NCBI GenBank assembly: GCA_903837605.1
Contig: CAILVF010000038.1
Location: 41,849 to 105,848, forward strand
Origin: an uncultured Bacteroidales bacterium
Lineage (GTDB): Bacteria; Bacteroidota; Bacteroidia; Bacteroidales; FEN-979
DNA length: 64,000 bases
Reading direction: 5' to 3'
Shown: one piece after another, positions 55,388 through 63,990 of the stretch
Numbering within the stretch: position 1 is the first letter of the stretch
Layout of the letters: the number at the start of each line of letters is the position of its first letter
Notes under the pieces: generated by a model
What the model was told of the DNA's origin: nothing
Databases searched by the model: none
The model's input: only the letters and a program-made list of their open reading frames with translations
Program-made: the position numbers and the translations under genes

Positions 55388-57760
55388 ATGATCAAGTCCC
55401 AAAAAATGAAAAATGCTGCAAATGAACTGCTTTTATTGAACACCAGCCTGTCCCGCTTAAGAAATGCGGGCCAGGTCGTTCCACTGTTCATTGAAAGCCT
55501 GAAAACGATCTTTTCAAATAAAAATTTCAGCTGGCATCCCGAAAACGGCAAGCCACACCACCCGAATTTCCCGGTCTGTTCCAGAAACCGGACCTTTGGA
55601 TATGTTCAATTTGACAAAGCCCTGCAGAAAGATGAGGGCACTTACATATTACTGCAGAATGCCGTTCAGCAGCTTGCCGTACTCCTGGAGAGGCTGATGC
55701 TTGACAAATCCCTTGAAAGCCAGAAAAAAAATTTTCAGCAATTGCTTGATGAGAAAGAGGCCGAGCTGGCAGCATTTAATGAAGAATACCGGGCTATCAA
55801 CGAAGAGTTAATTGCAGGCAACGGTAATCTGCTCGAGGTTAACAAACGGCTTACCACTGAAATTACGGAGCGGAAAAAGGCTGAGACATTGATGCAGGAG
55901 GCTCTCCAGAGGCTCGACACCCATATTTCAAGCATTTATGCCGGTGTTATTGTTGTTTCCGGGGAAAACAAGGTTGAAAATGTGAACCAGGCTTTTTGCG
56001 ATCTGTTTAACCTGCCCGCGCCACCGGCAACTTACATCGGACTGGAATCTTCCGATATGATTAAAACGGTTTTGGGTGCCTATGCAAACCCTTCCGCTAC
56101 CCTTGACCGTATTCAAAAAATAATTGCCGAGAGTAAACCTGTCAGAGGGGAGGAGTTAGAAATGCGTGACGGACGCTTTTATCTCGTGGATTTCATCCCA
56201 ATCATCATCAAGGGTCAATACTGTGGTCACATCTGGCATCATCAGGATATCACAAAAAGGAAACAGGCAGAGGAAAAATTAATTAACAGCGAAGAAAATC
56301 AGCGCAACATTCTTGAATACGGTGGTATAGGAGTGGCTTTCTATGATCTTGACGGGACCATATTATTACTGAATAAGCGTGCAGTTAAAAACCTTGGAGG
56401 AAACGATGCACGGCAGTTCATAGGAAAGTCGCTTTATGAAATATACGGACAAGAGGCCGGCAACACATTCGTCCGTAGGTTAAGGACCGTTGCGACCTCT
56501 CCTGAACCGGTTGAGTTTGAGGATTTCGTAGAAATGCCCAGCGGCAAGCGTTGGTTTTCTTCAATACATACCCGCTCGCTTGATAAAAATGGCAAGGTAA
56601 GCGGGGTTCATGTTTACGCCCATGATATTACTAAACAAAAACTAACTGAAATCGCTTTAAGGGAATCCAATAAATACCTGGAAAACCTCTTCAATTATGC
56701 CAATGCACCTATCATTGTATGGGATCCCCAATTCCATATAACAAGGTTCAACCATGCATTTGAACGATTAACAGGGCGCAGCGAAACAGAGATCACAGGG
56801 CATTCTTTGGAAATACTTTTCCCTCCCGAACTGGCGGGAACTTCAATGGACCTTATCCATAAGACCCAAACGGGCGAACGTTGGGAAACAGTTGAGATTA
56901 AAATTCAACACCTTGACGGTACCGTAAAAACGGTGCTTTGGAATTCGGCAACACTTTTTGCAGCTGACGATAAAACCCCCATTGCCACCATAGCCCAGGG
57001 CCATAATATTACGATACGTAAACAGACGGAAGAGAAACTTAAACTTAAAAACGAAGAACTTCAGAAGATAAATTTCGAAAAAGATAAATTCTTTTCCATT
57101 CTTGCCCATGACCTTCGAAGTCCCTTCTCCTCCTTCCTGGGTTTAACTCAACTGATGGCCGAGGAATTGCCTACCATGACCCTTGCCCAGATCCAGAAGA
57201 TCGCTATCAATATGAGGAAATCTGCTACAAATCTTTATCAACTGCTTACAAATCTGCTTGAATGGTCCCGGCTTCAAAGAGGAGTGACAAGTTTCAAACC
57301 TGAGGTATTCGAATTAAAAACAATCATCTCCGAGTGTATAGAAACAGTGAAGGAAAATGCAGAAAAAAAAGAAATAGAAATTACAGCGAGTATCCCGGAG
57401 GCTCTGAAAATCTCTGCAGATTTACATATGATTCAAACTGTTATCCGCAACCTGGTTTCAAATGCCATAAAATATACACCCAAGAAGGGAAGTATAAAGA
57501 TCTCGGCAAAAACCAACAGGGTTAAATTAGTAGAGGTCTGTATAAAAGATAATGGCATTGGAATGTCTCAGCAAATTGTCGACCACCTGTTCCTCCTCGA
57601 TCAGAATATCAACCGCCCGGGTACCGAAGGAGAACCCAGCACAGGCCTTGGATTAATAATATGCAAGGAATTTGTAGAAAAACACGGAGGGAAAATGTGG
57701 GTTGAAAGCAAGGAGGAACAAGGCAGCAAGTTTTGTTTTACTATCCCCCAGGATCATTAA
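55388..57760 (+). CDS. Cytoplasmic sensor histidine kinase with three PAS domains
   Basis: The 790-residue kinase starts with a region of about 100 residues that looks like a truncated GAF (FGYVQFDKALQKDEGTYILLQNAVQQLAVLLERL). A coiled coil (about 110-165) follows, then three PAS domains (about 170-285, 300-425 and 430-550). HisKA carries FFSILAHDLRSPFSS with phosphoacceptor His574, and the HATPase domain has VIRNLVSNAIKYTP, DNGIGMSQQ and STGLGLIICKEF. There is no receiver. The preceding gene encodes a REC-bearing hybrid kinase, so phosphate may pass from this kinase to that protein's receivers. A bidirectional hairpin terminator lies just after it. Confidence 0.94.
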   Translation: MIKSQKMKNAANELLLLNTSLSRLRNAGQVVPLFIESLKTIFSNKNFSWHPENGKPHHPNFPVCSRNRTFGYVQFDKALQKDEGTYILLQNAVQQLAVLLERLMLDKSLESQKKNFQQLLDEKEAELAAFNEEYRAINEELIAGNGNLLEVNKRLTTEITERKKAETLMQEALQRLDTHISSIYAGVIVVSGENKVENVNQAFCDLFNLPAPPATYIGLESSDMIKTVLGAYANPSATLDRIQKIIAESKPVRGEELEMRDGRFYLVDFIPIIIKGQYCGHIWHHQDITKRKQAEEKLINSEENQRNILEYGGIGVAFYDLDGTILLLNKRAVKNLGGNDARQFIGKSLYEIYGQEAGNTFVRRLRTVATSPEPVEFEDFVEMPSGKRWFSSIHTRSLDKNGKVSGVHVYAHDITKQKLTEIALRESNKYLENLFNYANAPIIVWDPQFHITRFNHAFERLTGRSETEITGHSLEILFPPELAGTSMDLIHKTQTGERWETVEIKIQHLDGTVKTVLWNSATLFAADDKTPIATIAQGHNITIRKQTEEKLKLKNEELQKINFEKDKFFSILAHDLRSPFSSFLGLTQLMAEELPTMTLAQIQKIAINMRKSATNLYQLLTNLLEWSRLQRGVTSFKPEVFELKTIISECIETVKENAEKKEIEITASIPEALKISADLHMIQTVIRNLVSNAIKYTPKKGSIKISAKTNRVKLVEVCIKDNGIGMSQQIVDHLFLLDQNINRPGTEGEPSTGLGLIICKEFVEKHGGKMWVESKEEQGSKFCFTIPQDH

Positions 57761-57808
57761 TTCAATTTACCCTCCGTGTTGTTACCGTTGTTGCTACCTC
57801 ATGAAAAA

Positions 57809-57838
57809 AGCCACCTACATAATTGGGTGTAAGTGGCT
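57809..57838. terminator. Bidirectional hairpin terminator after the kinase pair
   Basis: AGCCACCTACA (57809-57819) pairs with TGTAAGTGGCT (57828-57838) with one mismatch and an 8-base loop. A-run on the left and GATTTTG on the right give T-tracts on both strands. Confidence 0.75.
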
Positions 57839-57847
57839 GATTTTGAG

Positions 57848-57895
57848 GGAGCGGTAAATGGGACTCGAACCCACGCCCCCCAGCTTTGGAAGCTA
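57848..57895 (-). tRNA. 3' half of a tRNA-Gly (UCC), probable integration scar
   Basis: Read on the minus strand, this stretch contains an anticodon arm AGC-TTCCAAA-GCT (anticodon TCC, glycine), a short variable loop, a T arm with GGGTTCGAGTCCC, and the acceptor strand ACCGCTCC. No matching 5' half is found upstream: the expected GCGGT and D-arm are absent, and the sequence beyond the anticodon is unrelated. It is thus not a working gene. Such 3' halves are what a tRNA-targeting integrase leaves at one end of an integrated element. Confidence 0.7.
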
Positions 57896-57951
57896 ATCTG
57901 CATGTTCTGTATCATCTGTATTTACTGATGTTTTAAAGATTCAGCATACTT

Positions 57952-57973
57952 TGCGCATAACTGTGCGCATAAC
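57952..57973. repeat. 12-bp-period direct repeat (TGCGCATAAC x2)
   Basis: TGCGCATAAC occurs at 57952-57961 and 57964-57973. Lying about 57 bp from the tRNA fragment, it could be a pair of integrase arm-type sites, or part of a degraded coding end (the minus strand reads LCAQLCAKYAESLKHQ then stop at 57922). Confidence 0.45.
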
Positions 57974-58043
57974 ATATTTTTATTCAGTCTTTCCTGGTTT
58001 GCTTCGAATTGCTTAGTAAAATCAAGTGTTTCAGGAAAAATGA

Positions 58044-58070
58044 GGCCTCTGGTTCAAAGGGCCAGAGGCC
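58044..58070 (-). terminator. Hairpin terminator downstream of the small pseudogene
   Basis: GGCCTCTGG/CCAGAGGCC form a 9-bp stem around a 9-base loop. On the minus strand TCATTTTTCC follows, the T-tract expected after the gene at 58081. Confidence 0.75.
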
Positions 58071-58080
58071 CCGTTTATTG

Positions 58081-58358
58081 TTACCCCCAAATTTGATAAC
58101 GGGGAATATCGTTTAACAGGATGAAGTTGCGAAGCTCCCGAGCGGTGGCAAACTTATACATTGCTGAGGTTTTGCCGCTGGGTGCATAGATGTTGAGTTT
58201 GAAGATGGCGCTGGGCTTTTCGCCTGGGCCGAATGAGTTAATTGCCTGTTCCATTGCCAGACTGGCCTCATTGGTTTCAAATGCCGGCCGAGTTGGCGAT
58301 TGGTTGGATAATGCTTGCCTGACTAGATGTTTTTACTTGAATTTGCTTTTGCTTTCAT
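58081..58358 (-). pseudogene. Frameshifted small gene with strong Shine-Dalgarno
   Basis: An ATG at 58358 follows GGAGGT on the minus strand, an unusually strong ribosome site for this window. It reads MKAKANSSKNI then a stop, while the following frame (LVRQALSNQSPTRPAFETN...) continues open for about 80 codons to a stop at 58081-58083. The C-terminal frame has an internal ATG at 58254 giving 57 residues (MEQAINSFGPGEKPS ... NFILLNDIPRYQIWG). A single-base indel near 58325-58330 would join the two. The product is unrecognised. A terminator follows directly. It lies between the tRNA fragment and T9SS gene debris, so it may be cargo of a decayed element. Confidence 0.6.
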
Positions 58359-58461
58359 GTGAACCTCCGCTTTTATGGTTTTTAAATGGATTATGCGATA
58401 AATGAAAATCTTAGGCAACTCATAAGCGGAATAAATTTTAAAGCGGAGCGTTTATCAAGGC

Positions 58462-58514
58462 TGCCGGTCATTTTTTTACGCTGAAGAAATAGAAGAGTTA
58501 AAAAAATGACGGCA
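58462..58514. repeat. Long inverted repeat (hairpin) in non-coding sequence
   Basis: TGCCGGTCATTTTTTTA (58462-58478) and TAAAAAAATGACGGCA (58499-58514) pair over 16 bp with one bulged G, around a 20-base loop. It lies in a gene-free stretch (58359-58575) between decayed genes. It could be a terminator or an element end. Confidence 0.7.
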
Positions 58515-58575
58515 CCCGAAGGGCCTGGCCTTGAGAATTAAAATTTATGAAGCTAGCTTGAGGAAGACTATGCCG

Positions 58576-58776
58576 TCAACTTAATAATTCAACCCACAAA
58601 AAGCAATAGGGTCTTTTAAGACCTAGATGATATTGCGTGCGATAAATATTGCCAATAAGCAGACTGTCTTTCACTGTAATATAATACATCATGGAATCAA
58701 AGTTAGCCGTCGGATAATTGTACAACGGATAGACCAGCAAGGAATCACCAACCTGAACATTCATGTCAAACAACAA
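58576..58776 (-). pseudogene. Fragment of a secreted Bacteroidota surface protein
   Basis: The minus strand carries 66 codons (LFDMNVQVGDSLLVYPLYNY ... LWVELLS) that look like an internal piece of a larger exported protein: DMNVQVGDSL and VKDSLLIGNIYRTQYHL recall the FDFNLQVGDTL ... VDGKYR pattern in T9SS-linked proteins. A TAA stands directly upstream in the same frame and there is no signal peptide, so there is no proper start. The reading ends abruptly 43 bp from a hairpin. Truncation at both ends suggests rearrangement in this region. Confidence 0.55.
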
Positions 58777-58828
58777 TTAGATAGAATGAGAGGCATGTAA
58801 TAAACCTTTTAATCTGCAGTTTCGTTTT

Positions 58829-60463
58829 TTAGGACTTAATAACAATAACCTTACCGGTTCTTAAAATATTACCAGAAGTGTAAAAATAGAAATATATTCC
58901 AGCTGGAATTATACTTGTATCCCATTTCACTTCATTAATCATTGCAGGTATGGTTAATTCTTTAATAACCTGGCCTATTTGGTTAGCAAGCCGAATACGG
59001 ATGCCAAATATATTGTCTTTGGCTATACATGAGAATTTTACATAATCGTTTGCCGGGTTGGGATATACTGCTAGAATGTCTGACAAATTTCTTTGTTCAT
59101 TAATACCTACCATCGTGGAATCATATACCATTACAAGCCACATATCATCGGATCCTGGGCCGTGATGGTTGCATTGAACATCTCCAGTGTTATTTGAAGT
59201 ATATGACCCTCCTATTAATAAAAGTCTATTACCTGATAGTTCAATAGCCTCATGCATTGTTTCGTTGTCAGTACCTCCAAAACAATGACTCCATATTAAA
59301 TTACCGAAAGGCGAAATCTTAATAAGCCACATGTCAGCATAACCAGAAAACGAATGATTATTCTTGACATCACCATCATTCGAATAAGTATGACCTCCTA
59401 ATATAAAATTTCCATCGGAAAGACATTGAATAAAAGTAGGGGTTTCATCAGCTGAACCCCCATAGCATTTTTGCCATAGCAGGTTCCCCCATTTATCAGT
59501 TTTTATCACCCAATAATCAAAACCACCATGATTACCACTTACATCGCCATCATAAGAATCAGTTGTACCTATAAACAGATAAGAACTATCAATCAATTGT
59601 ATTATATTTATAATAGATTCACCATTGGTTCCACCGTAACATCTTTGCCACTCAATATCCCCGAATGAATTAAGCTTAATTACCCAAGCATCAATTTCAC
59701 TATGATGCTGACAATTTACACTGCCATTAGTCGAACCTGTCCAACCTCCGACAATCGCTCCACCGTCGTTTGTTGCCTTCACACATAAACCTTCATCCTG
59801 AGACGATCCTCCGAAAGATTTTTCCCATTGCAGATTACCATTTTTATCGACTTTTATGACCCAGAAATCATTGTATCCATGATTGCCTGTTACATCTCCA
59901 TCTGTAGAACAGGAATATCCTGAACAGAGGAAGCCTGAATCTGAAGTAATATCAAGATCAGCAATAATATCATTACAGCTGCCTCCAAAGCATTTCTGCC
60001 ATTGAAGATTCCCATAATTATCAGTTTTAATTAGCCAATAATCACCGCCGCCATGGTTATTGGTAATATTACCGTTGGTTGAAAATGGAGTGCCAAATAA
60101 AACATAACTTCCATCAGTACAAGCTTTCATTTTGCATGCCATATCAAAACCGCTTCCACCAAAACAGGTTGATTGCAAAAAATTACCTGATGAATCAACA
60201 TTTAGTAGCCAGAAATCACTATCTCCATGATTCCCGTATACATTACCATCAGTAGAATTAGATTGACCAAACAGGAAAAAACCGTTACTTGATGGGAGAA
60301 CTGATAATCCATAATCATCCCCATTCCCTCCATAACATTTCTGCCATAAGATTGATAAGGATTGTGATTGAACATAAAGACCACAAAAAATAAGTACTAT
60401 CATGCATAAGGAAAACTTTCGTAATTGCTTACTCAAGATTTTAGCTAAGGTGTGAGTTAACAT
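58829..60463 (-). CDS. Secreted beta-propeller-like protein with T9SS type A sorting domain
   Basis: The 544-residue protein has a long signal peptide (about 1-35). About seven to eight repeats of 50-55 residues follow, each with a core such as GNLQWQKCFGGSCNDIIADLD followed by SDGSYVLFG and SNDGDVxxNHGxxDYWLIK. This repeat is common in Bacteroidota surface proteins and probably forms a propeller. The T9SS C-terminal domain covers about the last 75 residues (VYPNPANDYVKFSC ... IPAGIYFYFYTSG ... GKVIVIKS). It is more AT-rich than the plus-strand genes to its left. It stands alone between gene debris and the interrupted gene at 60542. Confidence 0.85.
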   Translation of the reverse strand: MLTHTLAKILSKQLRKFSLCMIVLIFCGLYVQSQSLSILWQKCYGGNGDDYGLSVLPSSNGFFLFGQSNSTDGNVYGNHGDSDFWLLNVDSSGNFLQSTCFGGSGFDMACKMKACTDGSYVLFGTPFSTNGNITNNHGGGDYWLIKTDNYGNLQWQKCFGGSCNDIIADLDITSDSGFLCSGYSCSTDGDVTGNHGYNDFWVIKVDKNGNLQWEKSFGGSSQDEGLCVKATNDGGAIVGGWTGSTNGSVNCQHHSEIDAWVIKLNSFGDIEWQRCYGGTNGESIINIIQLIDSSYLFIGTTDSYDGDVSGNHGGFDYWVIKTDKWGNLLWQKCYGGSADETPTFIQCLSDGNFILGGHTYSNDGDVKNNHSFSGYADMWLIKISPFGNLIWSHCFGGTDNETMHEAIELSGNRLLLIGGSYTSNNTGDVQCNHHGPGSDDMWLVMVYDSTMVGINEQRNLSDILAVYPNPANDYVKFSCIAKDNIFGIRIRLANQIGQVIKELTIPAMINEVKWDTSIIPAGIYFYFYTSGNILRTGKVIVIKS

Positions 60464-60541
60464 ATTATTGAATTATCATTGTAAAGATAATGAACTCCCC
60501 AGGTTAAAACAAGTGAGGAGTTCAGTTTGAATGCAATGAAA

Positions 60542-61251
60542 TTAATGAATTATTGTAAGTTTCCCGGATTTGGTATATTTATCATTAATTAAAGTGTATA
60601 TATACAAACCTGCTGGTACTGCCCTTGTATCCCAAGTAATCTGCCCTTTAAACTTTGTTAAGGGGATAATTTTAATTACTTGGTTTTTGATATTCACAAT
60701 TTTTATCGAAGAATTGTTGACCCCGGCCAATAAGGTATAATTGAACACGGCCCAATTTCCCGCGGGATTTGGTATCACAGAGATCTTAGGTTCAAAAAGC
60801 GCATTGAGATTTTTAGATGAATTAGGTATTTTTGATTTTAAAGGAGAATCAGGACTAGGCGGGCAGTTGATATTAAAAACGTCATACCCAAATTCAAGAA
60901 TATTTCGTGCTTCGTTACCCGCAGTACCGTTACTATTCAATGCTGTATAATTCAGAAAGGCGATTTGAGCAGAATCAAGCTGGAACATATTCGTATTACT
61001 ATTTATTAACCCAGCTTGGAATATTTTCATATCCTTATAATAATTATATTCAACCATAGCTGAGGAGTCCATAGAATAAGTTTGAGGAAGAAGATCAAGT
61101 AAAGCAAGTGCGGAAGTAGTATTCTTTTCTGACAACCAAGAATCAATAATCTGATAATCAGCAGAAATAGCATGCTCATTATCCAACCAATTTCTCAGGT
61201 TTGAAAAATCCCTAACCGTATCAAGTAAAATATCATGTATTAGTGTATATG
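60542..61251 (-). pseudogene. C-terminal part of a T9SS protein gene interrupted by the IS21-family element
   Basis: The minus strand is open through 61372, but everything right of about 61251 is IS sequence (the terminal repeats read MVNLLRKMGGQF...). The host part starts near TYTLIHDILLDTVRDF. It contains a helical region with ADYQIIDSWLSEKNTTSALALLDLLPQ and GNEARNILEFGYD, and a T9SS type A sorting domain (VIPNPAGNWAVFNY ... AVPAGLYIYTLINDKYTKSGKLTIIH). The missing N-terminal part should continue beyond 63998. The remaining frame has an in-frame ATG in the IS end, so a short fusion could still be made, but without a signal peptide it would not be exported. Confidence 0.85.
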
Positions 61252-61259
61252 TGGAGAAT

Positions 61260-61373
61260 CCGCTCAAATTGACCACCTGATTCCGGCTCAAATTGACCAC
61301 CTCTGAGCAGGTCACTTTTTGGTTGTTTTCCGGAGCAAACTGACCACCCATTTTCCGGAGCAAATTGACCACC
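61260..61373. repeat. Left-end transposase-binding repeats, four copies
   Basis: Copies at 61260-61277, 61283-61301, 61330-61348 and 61355-61373 share (C)CGG-xxCAAAxTGACCACC. Spacing is irregular. Confidence 0.85.
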
Positions 61374-61453
61374 CATTTTCATAGATTTTATCGATTAAGG
61401 ACAGCATAAATAGTTATTGTTGTGAACAACAATTTTCTCAACACAAACCATTT

Positions 61454-63004
61454 ATGTCAAACAACTTAATCGCTATGAACAAAGTTAAACAGATTTTGCA
61501 ATGGTACACCGAGGGTGTTCCTAAATTACAGATTAGCCTCAAGGCAGGCGTATCGCGCAACTCCGTAAAGAGTTACATCCGGCAGTTCATCGCCATGGAC
61601 AAGACCCTGGAAGAGATCCTGTGCTTAAAAGACGTTGAACTGGAAAAGCTCTTTTTATCCAAGCCGGTTAAAGAACCGGAACATCGCCTAAAAGAGCTGA
61701 TAGCTTTCTTTCCGGAGGTAGATAAAGCGTTGAAGAAGAAAGGTAATACCCTGCATAAGCTCTGGAAAGACTATCTGAAAACAAATCCGGATGGTTTTAA
61801 GCATACCCGGTTTAATGAACATTACCGGCAATGGTCTAAGCGGAGCAATGCCACAATGCACATTGATCATAAGGCCGGAGATAAAATGTATGTGGATTTT
61901 GCCGGAGAAAAACTGCAGTTTGTTGACCCGGATACCGGAGAGGTATGCAAAGTGGAAGTCTTTGTCGCCATCCTTGGAGCAAGCCAATTGACCTATGTTG
62001 AAGCGACGATGACCCAACGAAAGGAAGACTTTATCGGTGCTTGTGAAAATGCCCTGTATTACTTCGGAGGAGCGCCCCAGGCCATTGTTCCGGACAACCT
62101 GAAGTCTGCTGTTATCAAAGGCAATAAATATGAGCCCACAATCAATGAGTCTTTCCGGGACTTTGTGGAGCATTACAAAATGACTGCACTTCCGGCCGGA
62201 CCGTACAAGCCACGGCACAAAGCACTGGTCGAAGGTGCCGTTAAAATCATCTACCAGGTGATTTATACGATTATCCGAGAGAAGGAATTTACTTCGATTG
62301 AGGCGTTGAACAATGCGATCTGGGTGTTACTGGATATCCATAACAATAATCCGCTCAGGGGCCGTCCCTATAGTCGCCGCCAGATGTTTGAAGAGATCGA
62401 ACGGTCTATTCTTCAGCCTCTGGCAATGTATCGGTATGAACTAAAAAACAAACGGATTGCAACGGTGTCAAAGAACAACTATGTATGCCTGGGTGAAGAC
62501 AAGCATTATTACAGTGTTCCTTATCACTATATCGGCAAGAAGGTGAGCATACTTTACAGTCAGACCAAGGTCGATATCTATTACCGTTATGAGCATATTG
62601 CCGCTCACAAGCGTAACCGCAGGCCTTTTATGTTCACCACAGTTGAGGATCACCTTGCATCCAGACATAAGTTCCAATCAGGCTGGACCCCGGAGAAGTT
62701 CCTTGAACGGGCAAAAACAATCGGAGAACAAACCGAGAAGTACATCACCGAGATCCTCACCAGAAGGCAACATCCCGAACAGGCCTATAAAACCTGCCAA
62801 GGCATCCTGAACTATGCCGCCAAAGTCGGTAACGAACGGCTAAATGCAGCTTGTCTGCGGGCCAACTTCTATGAGGACTACAGCTATAAGACCATCCTGG
62901 CCATCCTGGATAAGCATCTTGACAGCGTGCCGATAGATCCGGATAATGATCGGGCATCTATGCCAAACCACGGTAATATCCGCGGCAACACTTATTACGC
63001 ATAA
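61454..63004 (+). CDS. istA: IS21-family transposase IstA
   Basis: The 516-residue protein has an N-terminal helix-turn-helix (about 10-50: KVKQILQWYTEGVPKLQISLKAGVSRNSVKSYIRQF). An rve integrase core follows, with acidic residues in KMYVDFAGEKLQF, AIVPDNLKSAVIKG and HKALVEGAVKIIYQ (DDE triad). The C-terminal region includes a beta-strand Mu-type core (NNYVCLGEDKHYYSVPYHYIGKKVSILY). Length is normal for the family. ATG 61484 (MNKVKQ) is an alternative start. It acts with the IstB ATPase to insert DNA at target sites. Confidence 0.93.
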   Translation: MSNNLIAMNKVKQILQWYTEGVPKLQISLKAGVSRNSVKSYIRQFIAMDKTLEEILCLKDVELEKLFLSKPVKEPEHRLKELIAFFPEVDKALKKKGNTLHKLWKDYLKTNPDGFKHTRFNEHYRQWSKRSNATMHIDHKAGDKMYVDFAGEKLQFVDPDTGEVCKVEVFVAILGASQLTYVEATMTQRKEDFIGACENALYYFGGAPQAIVPDNLKSAVIKGNKYEPTINESFRDFVEHYKMTALPAGPYKPRHKALVEGAVKIIYQVIYTIIREKEFTSIEALNNAIWVLLDIHNNNPLRGRPYSRRQMFEEIERSILQPLAMYRYELKNKRIATVSKNNYVCLGEDKHYYSVPYHYIGKKVSILYSQTKVDIYYRYEHIAAHKRNRRPFMFTTVEDHLASRHKFQSGWTPEKFLERAKTIGEQTEKYITEILTRRQHPEQAYKTCQGILNYAAKVGNERLNAACLRANFYEDYSYKTILAILDKHLDSVPIDPDNDRASMPNHGNIRGNTYYA

Positions 63005-63099
63005 TGATAGAATATCTAACTCACCTTGTCCGGTCAATCATATCCTGGTCGGATAGGGTGAGTTCATTAAAAACCCAATCACCTAAAAACAGATAAATC

Positions 63100-63834
63100 A
63101 TGAATGAAGCAATCCTGCAGAAAATGAAACAAATGAAGTTGCATGGCATGGCCAGTGCATTTAAAACCAGCCTGGAAGATGGCGGGAAAGTTAATCTTAC
63201 AGCCGATGAGATGATCTCTTTTTTAATTGAATCAGAATGGGATGACCGGAATAACCGGCGTATTGAACGTCGCATCCGTACAGCCCGTTTCCGTTACAGG
63301 GCTGATGTTGAGCTGATCGACTTTAAAATAGAGCGTAACCTGGACAAGAACCTTATGAACCGTTTTGCTGAATGCACCTTTATTGAAAAAAACGAGAATA
63401 TCCTCATTACTGGGAGCACCGGTATCGGAAAGAGTTATGTTGCTTCGGCACTTGGCAACCAGGCCTGTATGCTCGGATACAAAGTTTTTTACGCCAGTAC
63501 ATCCAAACTCTTTGCAACATTGAAAATGGCACGGGCAGATGGTTCTTTTATCCGCGAAACTGCCAGGATCGAAAAGATGGACCTGCTTATACTCGACGAT
63601 TTTGGCATGCAACCCCTGGACAGTCATAACCGTTCCGCGCTCATTGAGATCATCGAAGACCGGCATGGGAAACGGTCTACCATCATTGCAGCCCAACTTC
63701 CCGTCGGACAGTGGCATGATGTTATTGGAGAGAAAACCATTGCTGACGCAGTGTTGGATCGCATTGTTCACAATGCTCACCGCATAGAAATGATCGGGGA
63801 ATCATTACGTAAAAAGCAACAATTATTGAACTAA
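63100..63834 (+). CDS. istB: IS21-family helper ATPase IstB
   Basis: The 244-residue AAA+ protein has a DnaC-like fold: Walker A LITGSTGIGKSYVASALG, Walker B MDLLILDDFGM, sensor-1 RSTIIAAQLPVGQWHDVIGE, and the arginine-finger/sensor-2 end RIVHNAHRIEMIGESLRKK. Its N-terminus (MKQMKLHGMASAFKTSLED) matches IstB_N. It guides target selection and stimulates IstA. It lies 95 bp downstream of istA. A GGTCAAT-rich end region begins 90 bp after its stop. Confidence 0.95.
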   Translation: MNEAILQKMKQMKLHGMASAFKTSLEDGGKVNLTADEMISFLIESEWDDRNNRRIERRIRTARFRYRADVELIDFKIERNLDKNLMNRFAECTFIEKNENILITGSTGIGKSYVASALGNQACMLGYKVFYASTSKLFATLKMARADGSFIRETARIEKMDLLILDDFGMQPLDSHNRSALIEIIEDRHGKRSTIIAAQLPVGQWHDVIGEKTIADAVLDRIVHNAHRIEMIGESLRKKQQLLN

Positions 63835-63923
63835 GACGCAAAGAATTACTGGTAATGAAAAAATGTATATTTGTATAACCGTCTAAAACCGATAAAATCA
63901 AAAGAAAATGAGGAAAAAATGGA

Positions 63924-63990
63924 GGTGGTCAATTTGCGCCGGAAAGAAGGTGGTCACTTTCATCCGGATTTAGGTGGTCAATATCAGCGG
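63924..63990. repeat. Right-end transposase-binding repeats, three copies
   Basis: Copies at 63924-63942, 63949-63967 and 63973-63990 are inverted relative to the left end. The middle copy, reading GTCACTTTCATCC, is the most diverged. Confidence 0.85.

Noticed and set aside
57848..57920. Complete tRNA-Gly gene
   Set aside because: The acceptor 5' strand and D-arm are not present upstream of the anticodon arm on the minus strand.
58190..58405. 71-codon plus-strand frame over the frameshifted small gene
   Set aside because: Runs opposite the strand that has the Shine-Dalgarno, coherent protein and terminator, and it has no ribosome site of its own.
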